A DNA stretch of 64,000 bases from Oscillospiraceae bacterium (GTDB taxonomy: Bacteria > Bacillota > Clostridia > Oscillospirales > Ruminococcaceae), in contig CP107210.1 in assembly GCA_025757985.1 (NCBI GenBank), forward strand, positions 930,001-994,000, in the 5' to 3' direction. Under the pieces are notes generated by a model that was not told the origin of the DNA, ran no database searches, and saw only the letters and a program-made list of their open reading frames with translations. Each line of letters starts with the position of its first letter. The stretch's first letter is position 1. Both the position numbers and the translations under genes were made by a program. Below are positions 22,711 to 30,793 of this stretch, piece after piece.

Positions 22711-24593
22711 GCTGTTTGTACTCCTTTCATCGGCTCTCTCTGCGGTAAACTGCTGACGGGAACGAACACTCCCTTTGCAATGTCCTCCGCACGAATGGCG
22801 GCTTTCTTGGCTTCGATTTCTGCCTTTTTTCTCCCCTTGATTTTGTCCTCGTATCGCTTCTGCGCTCCGCTGGCTTTCCGCTTCAAGTAGTTCTGATGAA
22901 GCCTGTCCTTGCGTTCCTCACGCTTGCGGATTTCCTCTAATTCTTCCGGGGTCAGCTCCACTTCTCCAAACGCCGGGGGAACGAATCGCCCAACAAAATT
23001 GAAGTAAATCTCGACCTCCTGTGTGGTCTGTATACTGCCTTTGCGGTCACGCTCATGCACAAGGATTTTCTCGATAAACTCGTTGAGCATGGCAATGGTC
23101 AGCTTGTCGAAGTTCTCGTACTTGTCAATCAGAGCGATAAAACGATCAGCGTCCTTTTCGTGCTTCTCATAGCTCTTGACAGCCTTTTCCAGAGTAGAGA
23201 TTTCGGCGGTAAGCTCGGACTGTTCCTTTTCGTATTGAGCGTCCAGAGTGGCGTATCTGCTGTCGGACAGCTTTCCTAAAATGTTGTCCTCATAGATTTT
23301 ACAGAGCAGGACTTCCAGCTCGGACACTCTCTGCTTTGCGGTGGCAAGGCGTGTCCGCTGTTTCCTGACCTCAGTGGTCAGCTGGCTGGACTGCGCTTCC
23401 TGCACCACACGGACAAACTCGGCTCGGTCATGCTTGGCATACTCGGCAATAGCTTTGAGCATTTCGGAAACAAGGGACAGTACCACATCTTCATTGATAC
23501 GGTGCTGTGTCGTGCAGAGCTTTCCAACTGGGACTTTGCTGTATTGGGAACAGGTATATTGAGAAATACGCTTGCCGTTGTTGGTACGGTGGACATACAT
23601 CTTGCCGCCGCAATCGGCACAATAAAGCAAGCCTGTGAGGGGAGCCGCTTCGCCCCAGCCGTCCGGGTAGCGCCTGACATTCCCACGGATTTTCTGCACA
23701 AGGTCAAAGGTCTGCTGGTCAATGATAGGCTCATGGGTATTCTCGAAAATTGTCCATTCGTCCTCCGGGACATAATGGCTTTTTTTGTCCTTGAAGTGCT
23801 TTCGGGTCTTGAAATTGATGGTGTGTCCCAGATACTCACGCTTTTCAAGAATGTTGCAGATGGTGGAAGAACCCCAGCCGTACACATCTTTGAAAGTCTT
23901 GTTTTTGTTCACGCCCTCGCCGTGTTGGGCAAGGTAAGCAGACGGAATAAGCACCTTTTCCGATTTCAGTTTGCTGGCGATCTGATACGGACCGTAGCCG
24001 TCAATCGTCATGGCAAAGATGCGCTTGACCACATCAGCGGCTTCGGGGTCAACCAACCATTGGTCTCTGGCTTCGTTCCAGAGATAGCCGTAAATGACCG
24101 TGCCTGTAAGGTGCTTGCCGGACTTGCCTTTGGACTGGAAAGTGGAGCGGATTTTACGGCTGGTGTCTCTGGCGTAATACTCGTTCATAATGTTGCGGAA
24201 AGGGGTAAAATCATCGTCCCCTCTGGCACTGTCCACACCGTCATTGATGGCGATAAGGCGAACGCCACGCTGACGCAGAATTTCCATAATCTGACCTACT
24301 TTCAGATAGTCACGACCCATGCGGCTCATGTCCTTGATACACAGATACTCCACATTCCCGGCTTCCACTTCTTTCATCATTGCCAAAAATCCGGGACGGT
24401 CAAAGCAGGTGCCGCTAATGCCATCGTCCGTGAAATGGACAATGTTTGTAAAGCCCTGCCGTGCGGCGAACTCCTCCAACATAGCTTTTTGATTGGAAAT
24501 GGAATTGCTCTCACGCTGTTGGTCATCATCTTTGCCAAAGTCATCACGGCTCAGTCGTTCGTACAGAGCAGTGATTTTCTCGTTTTTTCTCAT
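22707..24593 (-). CDS. tnpX: TnpX-like large serine recombinase
   Basis: 628 aa. The resolvase domain has the catalytic Ser in ALYERLSRDD and DDGISGTCFDRPGF, KDMSRMGRDYLKVGQ. A recombinase domain follows (YGWGSSTICNILEKREYLGH), then a Cys-rich zinc ribbon (LLYCADCGGKMYV), a coiled-coil and a DUF4368-like end. It excises and integrates the element via a 2-base core. The start at 24593 is supported by GGAG 11 bases upstream; the frame is also open further upstream and fuses with the virD4 5' part. Confidence 0.93.
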   Translation of the reverse strand: MRKNEKITALYERLSRDDFGKDDDQQRESNSISNQKAMLEEFAARQGFTNIVHFTDDGISGTCFDRPGFLAMMKEVEAGNVEYLCIKDMSRMGRDYLKVGQIMEILRQRGVRLIAINDGVDSARGDDDFTPFRNIMNEYYARDTSRKIRSTFQSKGKSGKHLTGTVIYGYLWNEARDQWLVDPEAADVVKRIFAMTIDGYGPYQIASKLKSEKVLIPSAYLAQHGEGVNKNKTFKDVYGWGSSTICNILEKREYLGHTINFKTRKHFKDKKSHYVPEDEWTIFENTHEPIIDQQTFDLVQKIRGNVRRYPDGWGEAAPLTGLLYCADCGGKMYVHRTNNGKRISQYTCSQYSKVPVGKLCTTQHRINEDVVLSLVSEMLKAIAEYAKHDRAEFVRVVQEAQSSQLTTEVRKQRTRLATAKQRVSELEVLLCKIYEDNILGKLSDSRYATLDAQYEKEQSELTAEISTLEKAVKSYEKHEKDADRFIALIDKYENFDKLTIAMLNEFIEKILVHERDRKGSIQTTQEVEIYFNFVGRFVPPAFGEVELTPEELEEIRKREERKDRLHQNYLKRKASGAQKRYEDKIKGRKKAEIEAKKAAIRAEDIAKGVFVPVSSLPQREPMKGVQTA

Positions 24594-24681
24594 AACTTGC
24601 GCTCCTTTCTTCGGTTTTAGGTTGTGTGTTCTAAGAGACTTCCCAACTGCTTGATTAAGAAGTCTTTTAGAGCATACAACA

Positions 24682-25607
24682 CCCGCCGCTTGCTTGAAAA
24701 TGCGGTACTGCTTACAGGCGATGCTGTCGGGTTCGCGCATTTCCAAGCGCTCGAACAAGATGTCCAGCGGGGATTGGTAGTTGTCATCATCCTCGTGGAC
24801 TTCAGCAGCGGCGATCATTTCCATCACCATAGAGAAGTTTTGTTCTTCGGGCGGAGCTTCGTGCAGCAGGTATAGCATGAGGGCTTGGAGCAGGGCGGTT
24901 TCGGACTTTTCCCAGAAGGGGTCGCTGCTTTTTGAATGTGATGGTGTTGTGTTCTGAATCAGATTTTCAATCAAGGTCAGCACTTCACGGTCATCATGTA
25001 CATACACAAACGGGTTATAACAGAACGATGCAGCGGGATTTATAAGGTCAAAAACAAGTACCTCATAGCCCTTCTGCTTCAACAAATTGCCGGTTTTACG
25101 CAAAATTTCCGACTTAGGGTCAGTGATTACCATAGAGCAGGCACATTCCAGCACATTCGGCACACCGTAGGTGCGCGTCTTGCCTGCGCCGGAGCCGCCG
25201 ACAATGAGGATGTTGGTGTTGTGCTTATGTTTGTAGCCATCTATCCCGATGTGAAAGTGTTGGGTCAGCAGCAGATTCGGTCCTCGCTTGTCCATGTAGA
25301 ACTTGTTTAACCGGAACACGTCACCCCAAGCCGCCGAGCCATGCTCCGCGCCGGGGCGGGTGTTCTTCTGATCCGTCACGGCCACGATAACTGCTACCGC
25401 ATAAGCCACCGTGAACACAAGCAAAAAGCGTGGGCTGTCTTGACTCCACGCCAACGCAAACGGCTCTGCCAGTGCGCTGTTCAGCGCATCCAGCAGAGCC
25501 GTTATCTTCATGCCCGGCTGCCAGCGGCAAGCCACCGCCAGCGCTGCCCACCATACAACGGGCAGCGGCAGCAGCCAGACCCACCAAGGATTCTTTCTTC
25601 CCGGCGT
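24682..25607 (-). pseudogene. virD4 coupling protein, 5' fragment
   Basis: N-terminal part: two membrane segments (WVWLLPLPVVWWAALAVA; FLLVFTVAYAVAVIVAV), the GSAAWG entry, and Walker A GGSGAGKTRTYG with TDPKSEILR, ending at YRIFKQAAG where the Tn4451-like element begins. The frame stays open through the element end into tnpX, predicting a 942-aa chimera from the ATG at 25535. The expected first codon, before PGRKNPWWVW, reads ACG (25607-25605) instead of ATG, with an in-frame stop just upstream. Confidence 0.87.
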
Positions 25608-25613
25608 GGTGGG

Positions 25614-26417
25614 CTACCTTTCTTCACCGCGATAGGGCGGGCGCTTTGTACGCTCAGCATCCCATGCCTGACGCTTTCTCCACAACTTCGGCAAAACTAC
25701 GGAAAAGTCCTGCGGCATACGTTCCGCCTTGATTTGCGGCAGATTTGCAAACAAATCGCTTTGCAGCGTTTCCCATGCAACCTTATCCGGCATATTTTGA
25801 GTATAGAATTCGTTGTAGCTGTACGCCAGCCCACTGGTATCTATGTAGTGCTTGACTTCCGTTCGCAGCATTTGTCGTTCCCATTCGGTTTCCGGCGCAC
25901 GGTGGGGTACAAGCTGTTCCTGCATAATTGCCTGATGTAAATCGGCAGACGATTTCAGCAGAGCCGGATACTTTCGGAATAACTTGGCGGCAATTCCTTC
26001 CTTTTCAAAATAGGTGTGCAGCTTCTGCCCCGCGTAGGCATACCACGCCACATTCCCGCATCCCATCCACTCAGTATCTCGGAACGGAATGTTGAGCGCC
26101 GCAAGGTTATCGGGGTCAATCAGCGCCTGCCGATAAGCATCGTACCCCTGCATAATCAGCCAGTTACGGAAATCGGTAAATCTGTCATCCGAACTGCCGT
26201 CATTGATGATGCAGGCCGCCGCGACCATTCTGGGAAAGTTGGCTTTATTGCGATAACTTTGCCATGCGCAATCAAAGCCGAGCAGTTCATCCTGCGGCAA
26301 TTTGATGAGTTCCGTGTAAAGGAACTGTTTCACGGCCGCTTCATCCTGCATATCCGCTTTGGCGCGGACTCGGTCAATGATCGACCAGAATTTTTCCCAT
26401 GTCATAGCCGGATTCAC
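25614..26417 (-). CDS. DUF4240 domain protein
   Basis: 267 aa. Begins MTWEKFWSIIDRVRAKADMQDEAA, the signature of DUF4240, and continues through FPRMVAAACIINDGSSDDRFTDFRNWLIMQG; the C-terminal 100 residues are specific to mobile-element versions. A GTG at 26417 overlaps the upstream gene's stop, and an ATG at 26405 is an alternative. Sits between the replication-type genes and virD4. No function known. Confidence 0.78.
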   Translation of the reverse strand: MNPAMTWEKFWSIIDRVRAKADMQDEAAVKQFLYTELIKLPQDELLGFDCAWQSYRNKANFPRMVAAACIINDGSSDDRFTDFRNWLIMQGYDAYRQALIDPDNLAALNIPFRDTEWMGCGNVAWYAYAGQKLHTYFEKEGIAAKLFRKYPALLKSSADLHQAIMQEQLVPHRAPETEWERQMLRTEVKHYIDTSGLAYSYNEFYTQNMPDKVAWETLQSDLFANLPQIKAERMPQDFSVVLPKLWRKRQAWDAERTKRPPYRGEER

Positions 26418-26719
26418 CAGATAAACAGCGGCGTGTGGGCGTACAGCAGTCGGGTCAGCGCGTCATCCACGGCATCAGTGTAGCCGCCCTCTGCCAAGCG
26501 TTGGGTGCGCAGTTGGTTGAGGGCTGCTTTTGCCAGCCGATACTCTGCCGCCGTCAGCGTCAGTTTGCCGCCTGCAGGCAAATCGTTCACCCGCAGGATG
26601 AGCCGTCCGGTCACCTCGGTGCTGCCGCCGTTGGCACGCTGGCCGTAGTAGACATCGCCCAGCGCCCGGAGCAGGATGCTTTTGTTGGCACGGTCAAGTT
26701 TAACTTTACGTTCTGTCAT
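26414..26719 (-). CDS. Hypothetical mobile-element protein
   Basis: 101 aa, small basic/amphipathic protein (KLDRANKSILLRALGDVYYGQRANGG...KLTLTAAEYRLAKAALNQLR). No family recognised. Conserved position in the operon, with a 4-base overlap with the following DUF4240 gene. The sequence up to 26801 is a short spacer with no other gene. Confidence 0.65.
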   Translation of the reverse strand: MTERKVKLDRANKSILLRALGDVYYGQRANGGSTEVTGRLILRVNDLPAGGKLTLTAAEYRLAKAALNQLRTQRLAEGGYTDAVDDALTRLLYAHTPLFIW

Positions 26720-26801
26720 TGTTTTTCACCATCCTTTGCTCACAGCATATCATAGAACTGCCGCAATAGCTATCCGTCATTTGAAAACAAACGGAAAACA
26801 A

Positions 26802-27716
26802 TCAGCCGCGTTCCTGCTGGCGGGAAGGCTTCTTTGCAGGCGGCACGGCAACAGCGTATTCTGCGGCGGGCAGTTCGCGGGTCTGTACAGCCAGCGTGCG
26901 ACTCAGACTGCGCAGCAGCCCACCACCAACGGTGTTCACATCCGACAGAAAGCCCCGCTGCTGTTCTTTGCCCAGATTGCCATACAAGGCAACCACGCGG
27001 TCAAAGTTGAAAGCGGTGGTGTCAAGCCCATACCGATGCGCGACCATGTAGGCGGCACAGTAACTCGGCGCAGCGTAGGCTTGGCGGTTGTAGGTGTAAT
27101 CCTTGTGAAAATCTGCCTGTGCGCATTCCCGGACGATGGCGCACAGCGTCGTGCCTGCATCCATGCCGTTGCGGACATAAATCGTGCGGTTCTTGGGAAC
27201 ATACTGCGCTTGGATGCCGTCCGGCAGACTGTCCGAGATCTGAATCGGCACTGGGCTGCTCTCAATGGTCGCGGCGATCAGTTCATCCACTTGGTATTCG
27301 GCGGGCGGCGGTATCGGTCTGCCGCGCGTCTGTGTAATGTCGAACACCTTGCCGATATTATACCCGGAAGCCTTTCGGCCGTTATTCTCGTACACCTGCC
27401 CCACAATGGCCGTGTAACCTTCCTCTCCGGTACGGATATGCCTTCCGGCATCCTTCCATTGCTGGAATGTGCGGGCGTCCGTGATGTCGGCGTTCTGCCC
27501 GGACAGCAGAAGCTGGTTCGGCAGCGAGTTGCGGCATTGCGACATAAAGTCGAGAAATCCCTGCAAGGTCGAGGCATCTGCCAGCACCTCACCCATGCGG
27601 GCATCCACCTGCACCCAAACCGCTTCACGCTCGGTTTTCTTCATAGCAGCGTATTCTTCCTTAGAATACTGCGGTTCTGACGGCGCTACGTTGTTGAGAT
27701 AATTATTCAGGTCCAT
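26802..27716 (-). CDS. ArdC-like antirestriction/ssDNA-binding domain protein
   Basis: 304 aa. Residues 40-150 (GFLDFMSQCRNSLPNQLLLSGQNADITDARTFQQWKDAGRHIRTGEEG) follow the pattern of the ArdC N-terminal ssDNA-binding domain of conjugative elements. The middle has a metallopeptidase-like layout with CAIVRECAQADFH, lacking a clear HExxH. Such proteins are thought to protect incoming single-stranded DNA. Ends in a basic tail. Immediately follows PcfB (no gap). Confidence 0.7.
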   Translation of the reverse strand: MDLNNYLNNVAPSEPQYSKEEYAAMKKTEREAVWVQVDARMGEVLADASTLQGFLDFMSQCRNSLPNQLLLSGQNADITDARTFQQWKDAGRHIRTGEEGYTAIVGQVYENNGRKASGYNIGKVFDITQTRGRPIPPPAEYQVDELIAATIESSPVPIQISDSLPDGIQAQYVPKNRTIYVRNGMDAGTTLCAIVRECAQADFHKDYTYNRQAYAAPSYCAAYMVAHRYGLDTTAFNFDRVVALYGNLGKEQQRGFLSDVNTVGGGLLRSLSRTLAVQTRELPAAEYAVAVPPAKKPSRQQERG

Positions 27717-28457
27717 TTACAGTGTTTTCTCCTTTCGCTTGATTTTTACCGGCATCCTAGGCATACGGTTTTTCGGCGGTTCAACTTTGCGGCGCAGGTA
27801 AGCTGTGATGTCGCTTAATTCCATGCGCACGCTGGGGCGCTCACCCTTGGCCCGAAGCTGATCGGCGCGCGGCGACGGCGAGTTTGCAAAAGATTTGCTG
27901 CTGTCGGAGAAAGGCTCGGACGGACTGGCGTTCTCCGAGCCCTGCGGAAAACCCATGTTGAACTGTTCCTCGTCTGCGCCGACCTCAAAATCTACCGCAC
28001 CGTCCTCGGTCTGGACGCGCTCGGTTTCCGGAGCGGTTTCACCACGCTCCTGCTGCACAGTGTCGATAAGTTCTGCCGTGCCGGTGTCCACAATAGCCAG
28101 TTGCAGCTTATCGATGATGCGGTTGGCTTTGGAGGCATCATCCTGTAAAATGGCGATCTCAATGTGGTCGGGGTCCATCTTGTCACGGATGGGGCAAAAC
28201 AGCAGACCATGCGCCTTGGCGGCGCGAGCAAAATCGTGCATACGGTCTTTGTCTACCGTGAAAAATTTCAGCGGCTTCTGCTCTTTCAGCAAGCGGATTA
28301 GGTGCGTTTTGCCGTGGGTCTTTTTGCTGTCGTGCAGCACTGCCTGTGCGAAAATAAAGAAGTTTTTCGCAGCGGTGCCGGAGATGCGCAGGGCAAACTC
28401 TGCACCCTCCAGCGAGTAGCGGACGACCTGGTCTGCGGGTTCAGAGCCGTAATTCAT
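27717..28457 (-). CDS. PcfB-family conjugation protein (DUF3801)
   Basis: 246 aa. The N-terminal 140 residues (LRISGTAAKNFFIFAQAVLHDSKKTHGKTHLIRLLKEQKPLKFFTVDKDRMHDFARAAKAHGLLF) match PcfB/DUF3801, a relaxosome or coupling-protein accessory first defined in pheromone plasmid pCF10. The C-terminal 90 residues are low-complexity and basic. A 4-base overlap with the DUF4314 gene shows a tight operon. Confidence 0.85.
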   Translation of the reverse strand: MNYGSEPADQVVRYSLEGAEFALRISGTAAKNFFIFAQAVLHDSKKTHGKTHLIRLLKEQKPLKFFTVDKDRMHDFARAAKAHGLLFCPIRDKMDPDHIEIAILQDDASKANRIIDKLQLAIVDTGTAELIDTVQQERGETAPETERVQTEDGAVDFEVGADEEQFNMGFPQGSENASPSEPFSDSSKSFANSPSPRADQLRAKGERPSVRMELSDITAYLRRKVEPPKNRMPRMPVKIKRKEKTL

Positions 28458-28705
28458 CTGGCATCACCGGCCTTTTCTTTGGGCGAGGGCAAGCGGCTGA
28501 ACGAGTCCACGCCGGGGATGAGGGCAAGATTGCGCCCGCAGTCCCAATTCATGTGGATTTGTCCGGCATCATCGATGAAATCAACGGTTCCCATAGAGCC
28601 TGGCGGAACGGCCATCTCATCTTCCATACAGCTGAGTTGCAGCCGCGTGCCGGGCGGGTACTTGCGGCGCAGGTGTTCGATGTAGTCTTTGTTGGGGTAT
28701 TTCAT
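28454..28705 (-). CDS. DUF4314 protein
   Basis: 83 aa. LRRKYPPGTRLQLSCMEDEMAVPPGSMGTVDFIDDAGQIHMNWDCGRNLALIPGVD is the full DUF4314 domain, an SH3-like barrel common in Firmicutes conjugative elements. ATG 28705 chosen because AAGGAAGG lies 6 bases upstream; two earlier ATGs overlap that RBS. Function unknown. Confidence 0.82.
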   Translation of the reverse strand: MKYPNKDYIEHLRRKYPPGTRLQLSCMEDEMAVPPGSMGTVDFIDDAGQIHMNWDCGRNLALIPGVDSFSRLPSPKEKAGDAR

Positions 28706-28725
28706 AGGCATCCTTCCTTTCAAGA

Positions 28726-30045
28726 TTATAGTGTCAAATCAATGTTAGGGCGGCGGTCACGCTCGTGTTCCTGTTCGCGCTGTTGTTGTTCGGCGCGGTC
28801 ACGGCGGGCTTCGGTGAGGTGTTGCTGCACTTCTAGGGAGTGTTCTGCGATTTTGCGGCAGAGCCGTTCCTCTTGGCGAAGCTGTTTTAGGGCGGTGTTG
28901 ACCGATTCATGCTGCGATTGTACTTCATCGGTTTTGGGCAGTTGCTTACGCTTTGTCAGCAACTGCCTAATTTCTGTTTGCAGGGCTTGTCGGTGAGTTT
29001 CCAGCTGTGTCAGCGTATCAATATTGTTTCTGGACAGGAACTCCATCTGTCGGATGCGCTGGTCTAACTTGTAGGCATCCTGCCGCACGGCATAGCTGGG
29101 GCGGCGCGGCTTGCGAGGGAGTGCGCCCAACTCGTACAAGTAGCGGTAATACAGCACCCGCAGCCCGGTCAGCTTGCGATGAGGCTTCTTCCCGCTGTGC
29201 AGACGGCCATGTTGGATTGTTGGTGGATTTTCCACATAAGGGTGGTAGCTTTGTGGATACAGGATGCGCGTCTGGATGGCTTCCGGCGTGTACCGCTTGC
29301 CCAGCGTTTTGAATCGAACAAAGCGCTCTTTTCCGGGCGGACGCAAAACGGGATACTTGCGCCCCATGCGGACTTCATACCCTTTGCGTTCCAGCACGGA
29401 AAGAAACTGCCGCCACGTAAGGCTCTGCTGAATGGCATCGTCCACATCCTGCCGAATAGCCGTGCGCCATGTGGGCTTGTTGTTTTCCTCAGCCCTCCAC
29501 TTTTCATATTGCCGCTTTCCTCGCAGCGATTCCGGTGTTTCAATGATGGAAAGCCCATACTTTTGGCAGAGCGTGTCTGAAAGGGCGCGTACCTCAGTGT
29601 AATAGCTTTTGCTGTTGCTGTGGTACTTTTTCCCATCCTCCAAGCTGACGGCGCTCCATACAATGTGGTTGTGGTAATGCTTAGTGTTCAAATGCGTTGT
29701 CACAATTGCTTGGTATTTCCCATGCAGTAGCTGCTCAGCAAACTCGACACCGATCTGGTGCGCCAGTTCTGGAGTCACCTCCCCTTCTGCAAAACTCTGG
29801 ACAAGATGGTATCCCTGCACACCGGTTTCTTTGTGCCAGCGAAGCGTATTTAATCGCATATCTTCAAAGGCGCTGGTGGTTGTGCAGCCCAGTCCCGTTT
29901 CAAAACAGGCTGATTCGGTTTTATCCCGGTTTGCTGCATAGTCCACAGCTTCTTCCAGAGATTTCGGTGTTGTTTTTTCTTTGTTCTGTACATAGTCCAC
30001 TGTGCGGTCAAGGCGGCGCACAGGGATCACGGATGTGTAAGCCAT
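28726..30045 (-). CDS. MobP-family relaxase (Tn1549-like)
   Basis: 439 aa. The N-terminal relaxase domain has the three-His motif HLNTKHYHNHIVW at about 118-130 and a Tyr-containing N-terminus (VDYVQNKEKT, VDYAANRDKT). The C-terminus is a long charged coiled-coil. It nicks the element's oriT and pilots the strand to VirD4. MobC lies directly upstream, 17 bases away. The gene appears intact, so mobilisation by another coupling protein remains possible. Confidence 0.9.
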   Translation of the reverse strand: MAYTSVIPVRRLDRTVDYVQNKEKTTPKSLEEAVDYAANRDKTESACFETGLGCTTTSAFEDMRLNTLRWHKETGVQGYHLVQSFAEGEVTPELAHQIGVEFAEQLLHGKYQAIVTTHLNTKHYHNHIVWSAVSLEDGKKYHSNSKSYYTEVRALSDTLCQKYGLSIIETPESLRGKRQYEKWRAEENNKPTWRTAIRQDVDDAIQQSLTWRQFLSVLERKGYEVRMGRKYPVLRPPGKERFVRFKTLGKRYTPEAIQTRILYPQSYHPYVENPPTIQHGRLHSGKKPHRKLTGLRVLYYRYLYELGALPRKPRRPSYAVRQDAYKLDQRIRQMEFLSRNNIDTLTQLETHRQALQTEIRQLLTKRKQLPKTDEVQSQHESVNTALKQLRQEERLCRKIAEHSLEVQQHLTEARRDRAEQQQREQEHERDRRPNIDLTL

Positions 30046-30062
30046 TTTTCATAGTGACTCCT

Positions 30063-30395
30063 TTACCAGTTTTCTTTTACTTCCCGCCAGACCTCTTGGG
30101 TTAGCCGGGTCATTTCATCCACACTCCCCTGCCCTGCTGTTCCAGTACTGTTGGCACGGTGGGCAAGCTGATTTGCATTGTTGCACAGCCCTGCCACCTT
30201 GCGGAGCAGATCGGCATGGTGCGTGCAGGGACGCGGATGGATTTCTTTGCCTGCAATGAGCGTGCGCAGGTATTCCTCTCGGTTCAGACTGCTGGCCGCA
30301 ACCTGCCGATTCAAGAATGATAATTCATTCTCATCGACATGGAATGAGACAACAAATCTGCGTTTACGCACGGCAGGGGTTTGGGGCATCCCCAA
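30063..30395 (-). CDS. mobC: MobC-family relaxosome protein
   Basis: About 110 aa. FHVDENELSFLNRQVAASSLNREEYLRTLIAG is a ribbon-helix-helix-like start, and LLRKVAGLCNNANQLAHRANSTG is the conserved MobC motif. MobC helps melt oriT for the relaxase. The start is TTG at 30395 or ATG at 30389; no strong RBS helps decide. Confidence 0.85.
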   Translation of the reverse strand: MGMPQTPAVRKRRFVVSFHVDENELSFLNRQVAASSLNREEYLRTLIAGKEIHPRPCTHHADLLRKVAGLCNNANQLAHRANSTGTAGQGSVDEMTRLTQEVWREVKENW

Positions 30396-30400
30396 AATGT

Positions 30401-30420
30401 GCGTCTGGTCGACCAGACGC
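30401..30420. other. Perfect 20-bp palindrome before mobC, candidate oriT arm
   Basis: GCGTCTGGTCGACCAGACGC, a perfect palindrome directly upstream of mobC and the relaxase gene, where oriT of MobP elements usually lies. I cannot place the nick. It could also be a repressor operator. Confidence 0.4.
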
Positions 30421-30454
30421 TATGCTAGCAAAACACGACACCCCGCAAAACGGT

Positions 30455-30793
30455 TCATGACACAAGGTCGTCGCCCTCCGAAACGGCTTTCTTCAAACCG
30501 TCCAAGGTTGTGACAATACGGTTGTATTTCTGCGCCAAACCGATCTGCGCGTTGGTGGTTGCATCCTGATTGCGGCTGCAGACCACCAGCATCGGGCAGC
30601 GCAGCAGCTTATCCCTCACAATAGCGGTGTACTCGCTGCGTTCTACGGCATCTTCCAGCACCAAATACTGGCTGTCCTGCAATTTAGGGCATACCGGCAG
30701 GTAGCCCAGCAGGTAGACTTCACGGCAATAGTTGCGCAGGTGTTTGGAGGTTGCGCCCTCGCTGGCGCAGATAAAAGCCCAAGGTCGTTTCAT
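30455..30793 (-). CDS. Small conserved conjugative-element protein
   Basis: 112 aa: KRPWAFICASEGATSKHLRNYCREVYLLGYLPVCPKLQDSQYL, then LRCPMLVVCSRNQDATTNAQIGLAQKYNRIVTTLDGL, a Rossmann-like layout resembling DUF4406/nucleoside-deoxyribosyltransferase-type folds. No catalytic motif is clear. Starts inside the stop of the surface-protein gene (4-base overlap). Confidence 0.65.
   Translation of the reverse strand: MKRPWAFICASEGATSKHLRNYCREVYLLGYLPVCPKLQDSQYLVLEDAVERSEYTAIVRDKLLRCPMLVVCSRNQDATTNAQIGLAQKYNRIVTTLDGLKKAVSEGDDLVS

Larger units (their letters stand above)
18853..24683 (-). mobile_element. Tn4451-like mobilizable element inserted in virD4
   Basis: About 5.8 kb bounded by virD4 halves. 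Rejoining the halves at the CC dinucleotide (18853-18854 and 24682-24683, plus strand) restores an uninterrupted virD4 frame (QAAG then KTAKS), which fits the 2-base crossover of large serine recombinases. It carries genes for TnpX, TnpV, a TnpW-like protein, a MobQ relaxase, a DUF3847-type protein, an RSF1010-like oriT and a ClbS/DfsB-like protein. Confidence 0.88.
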
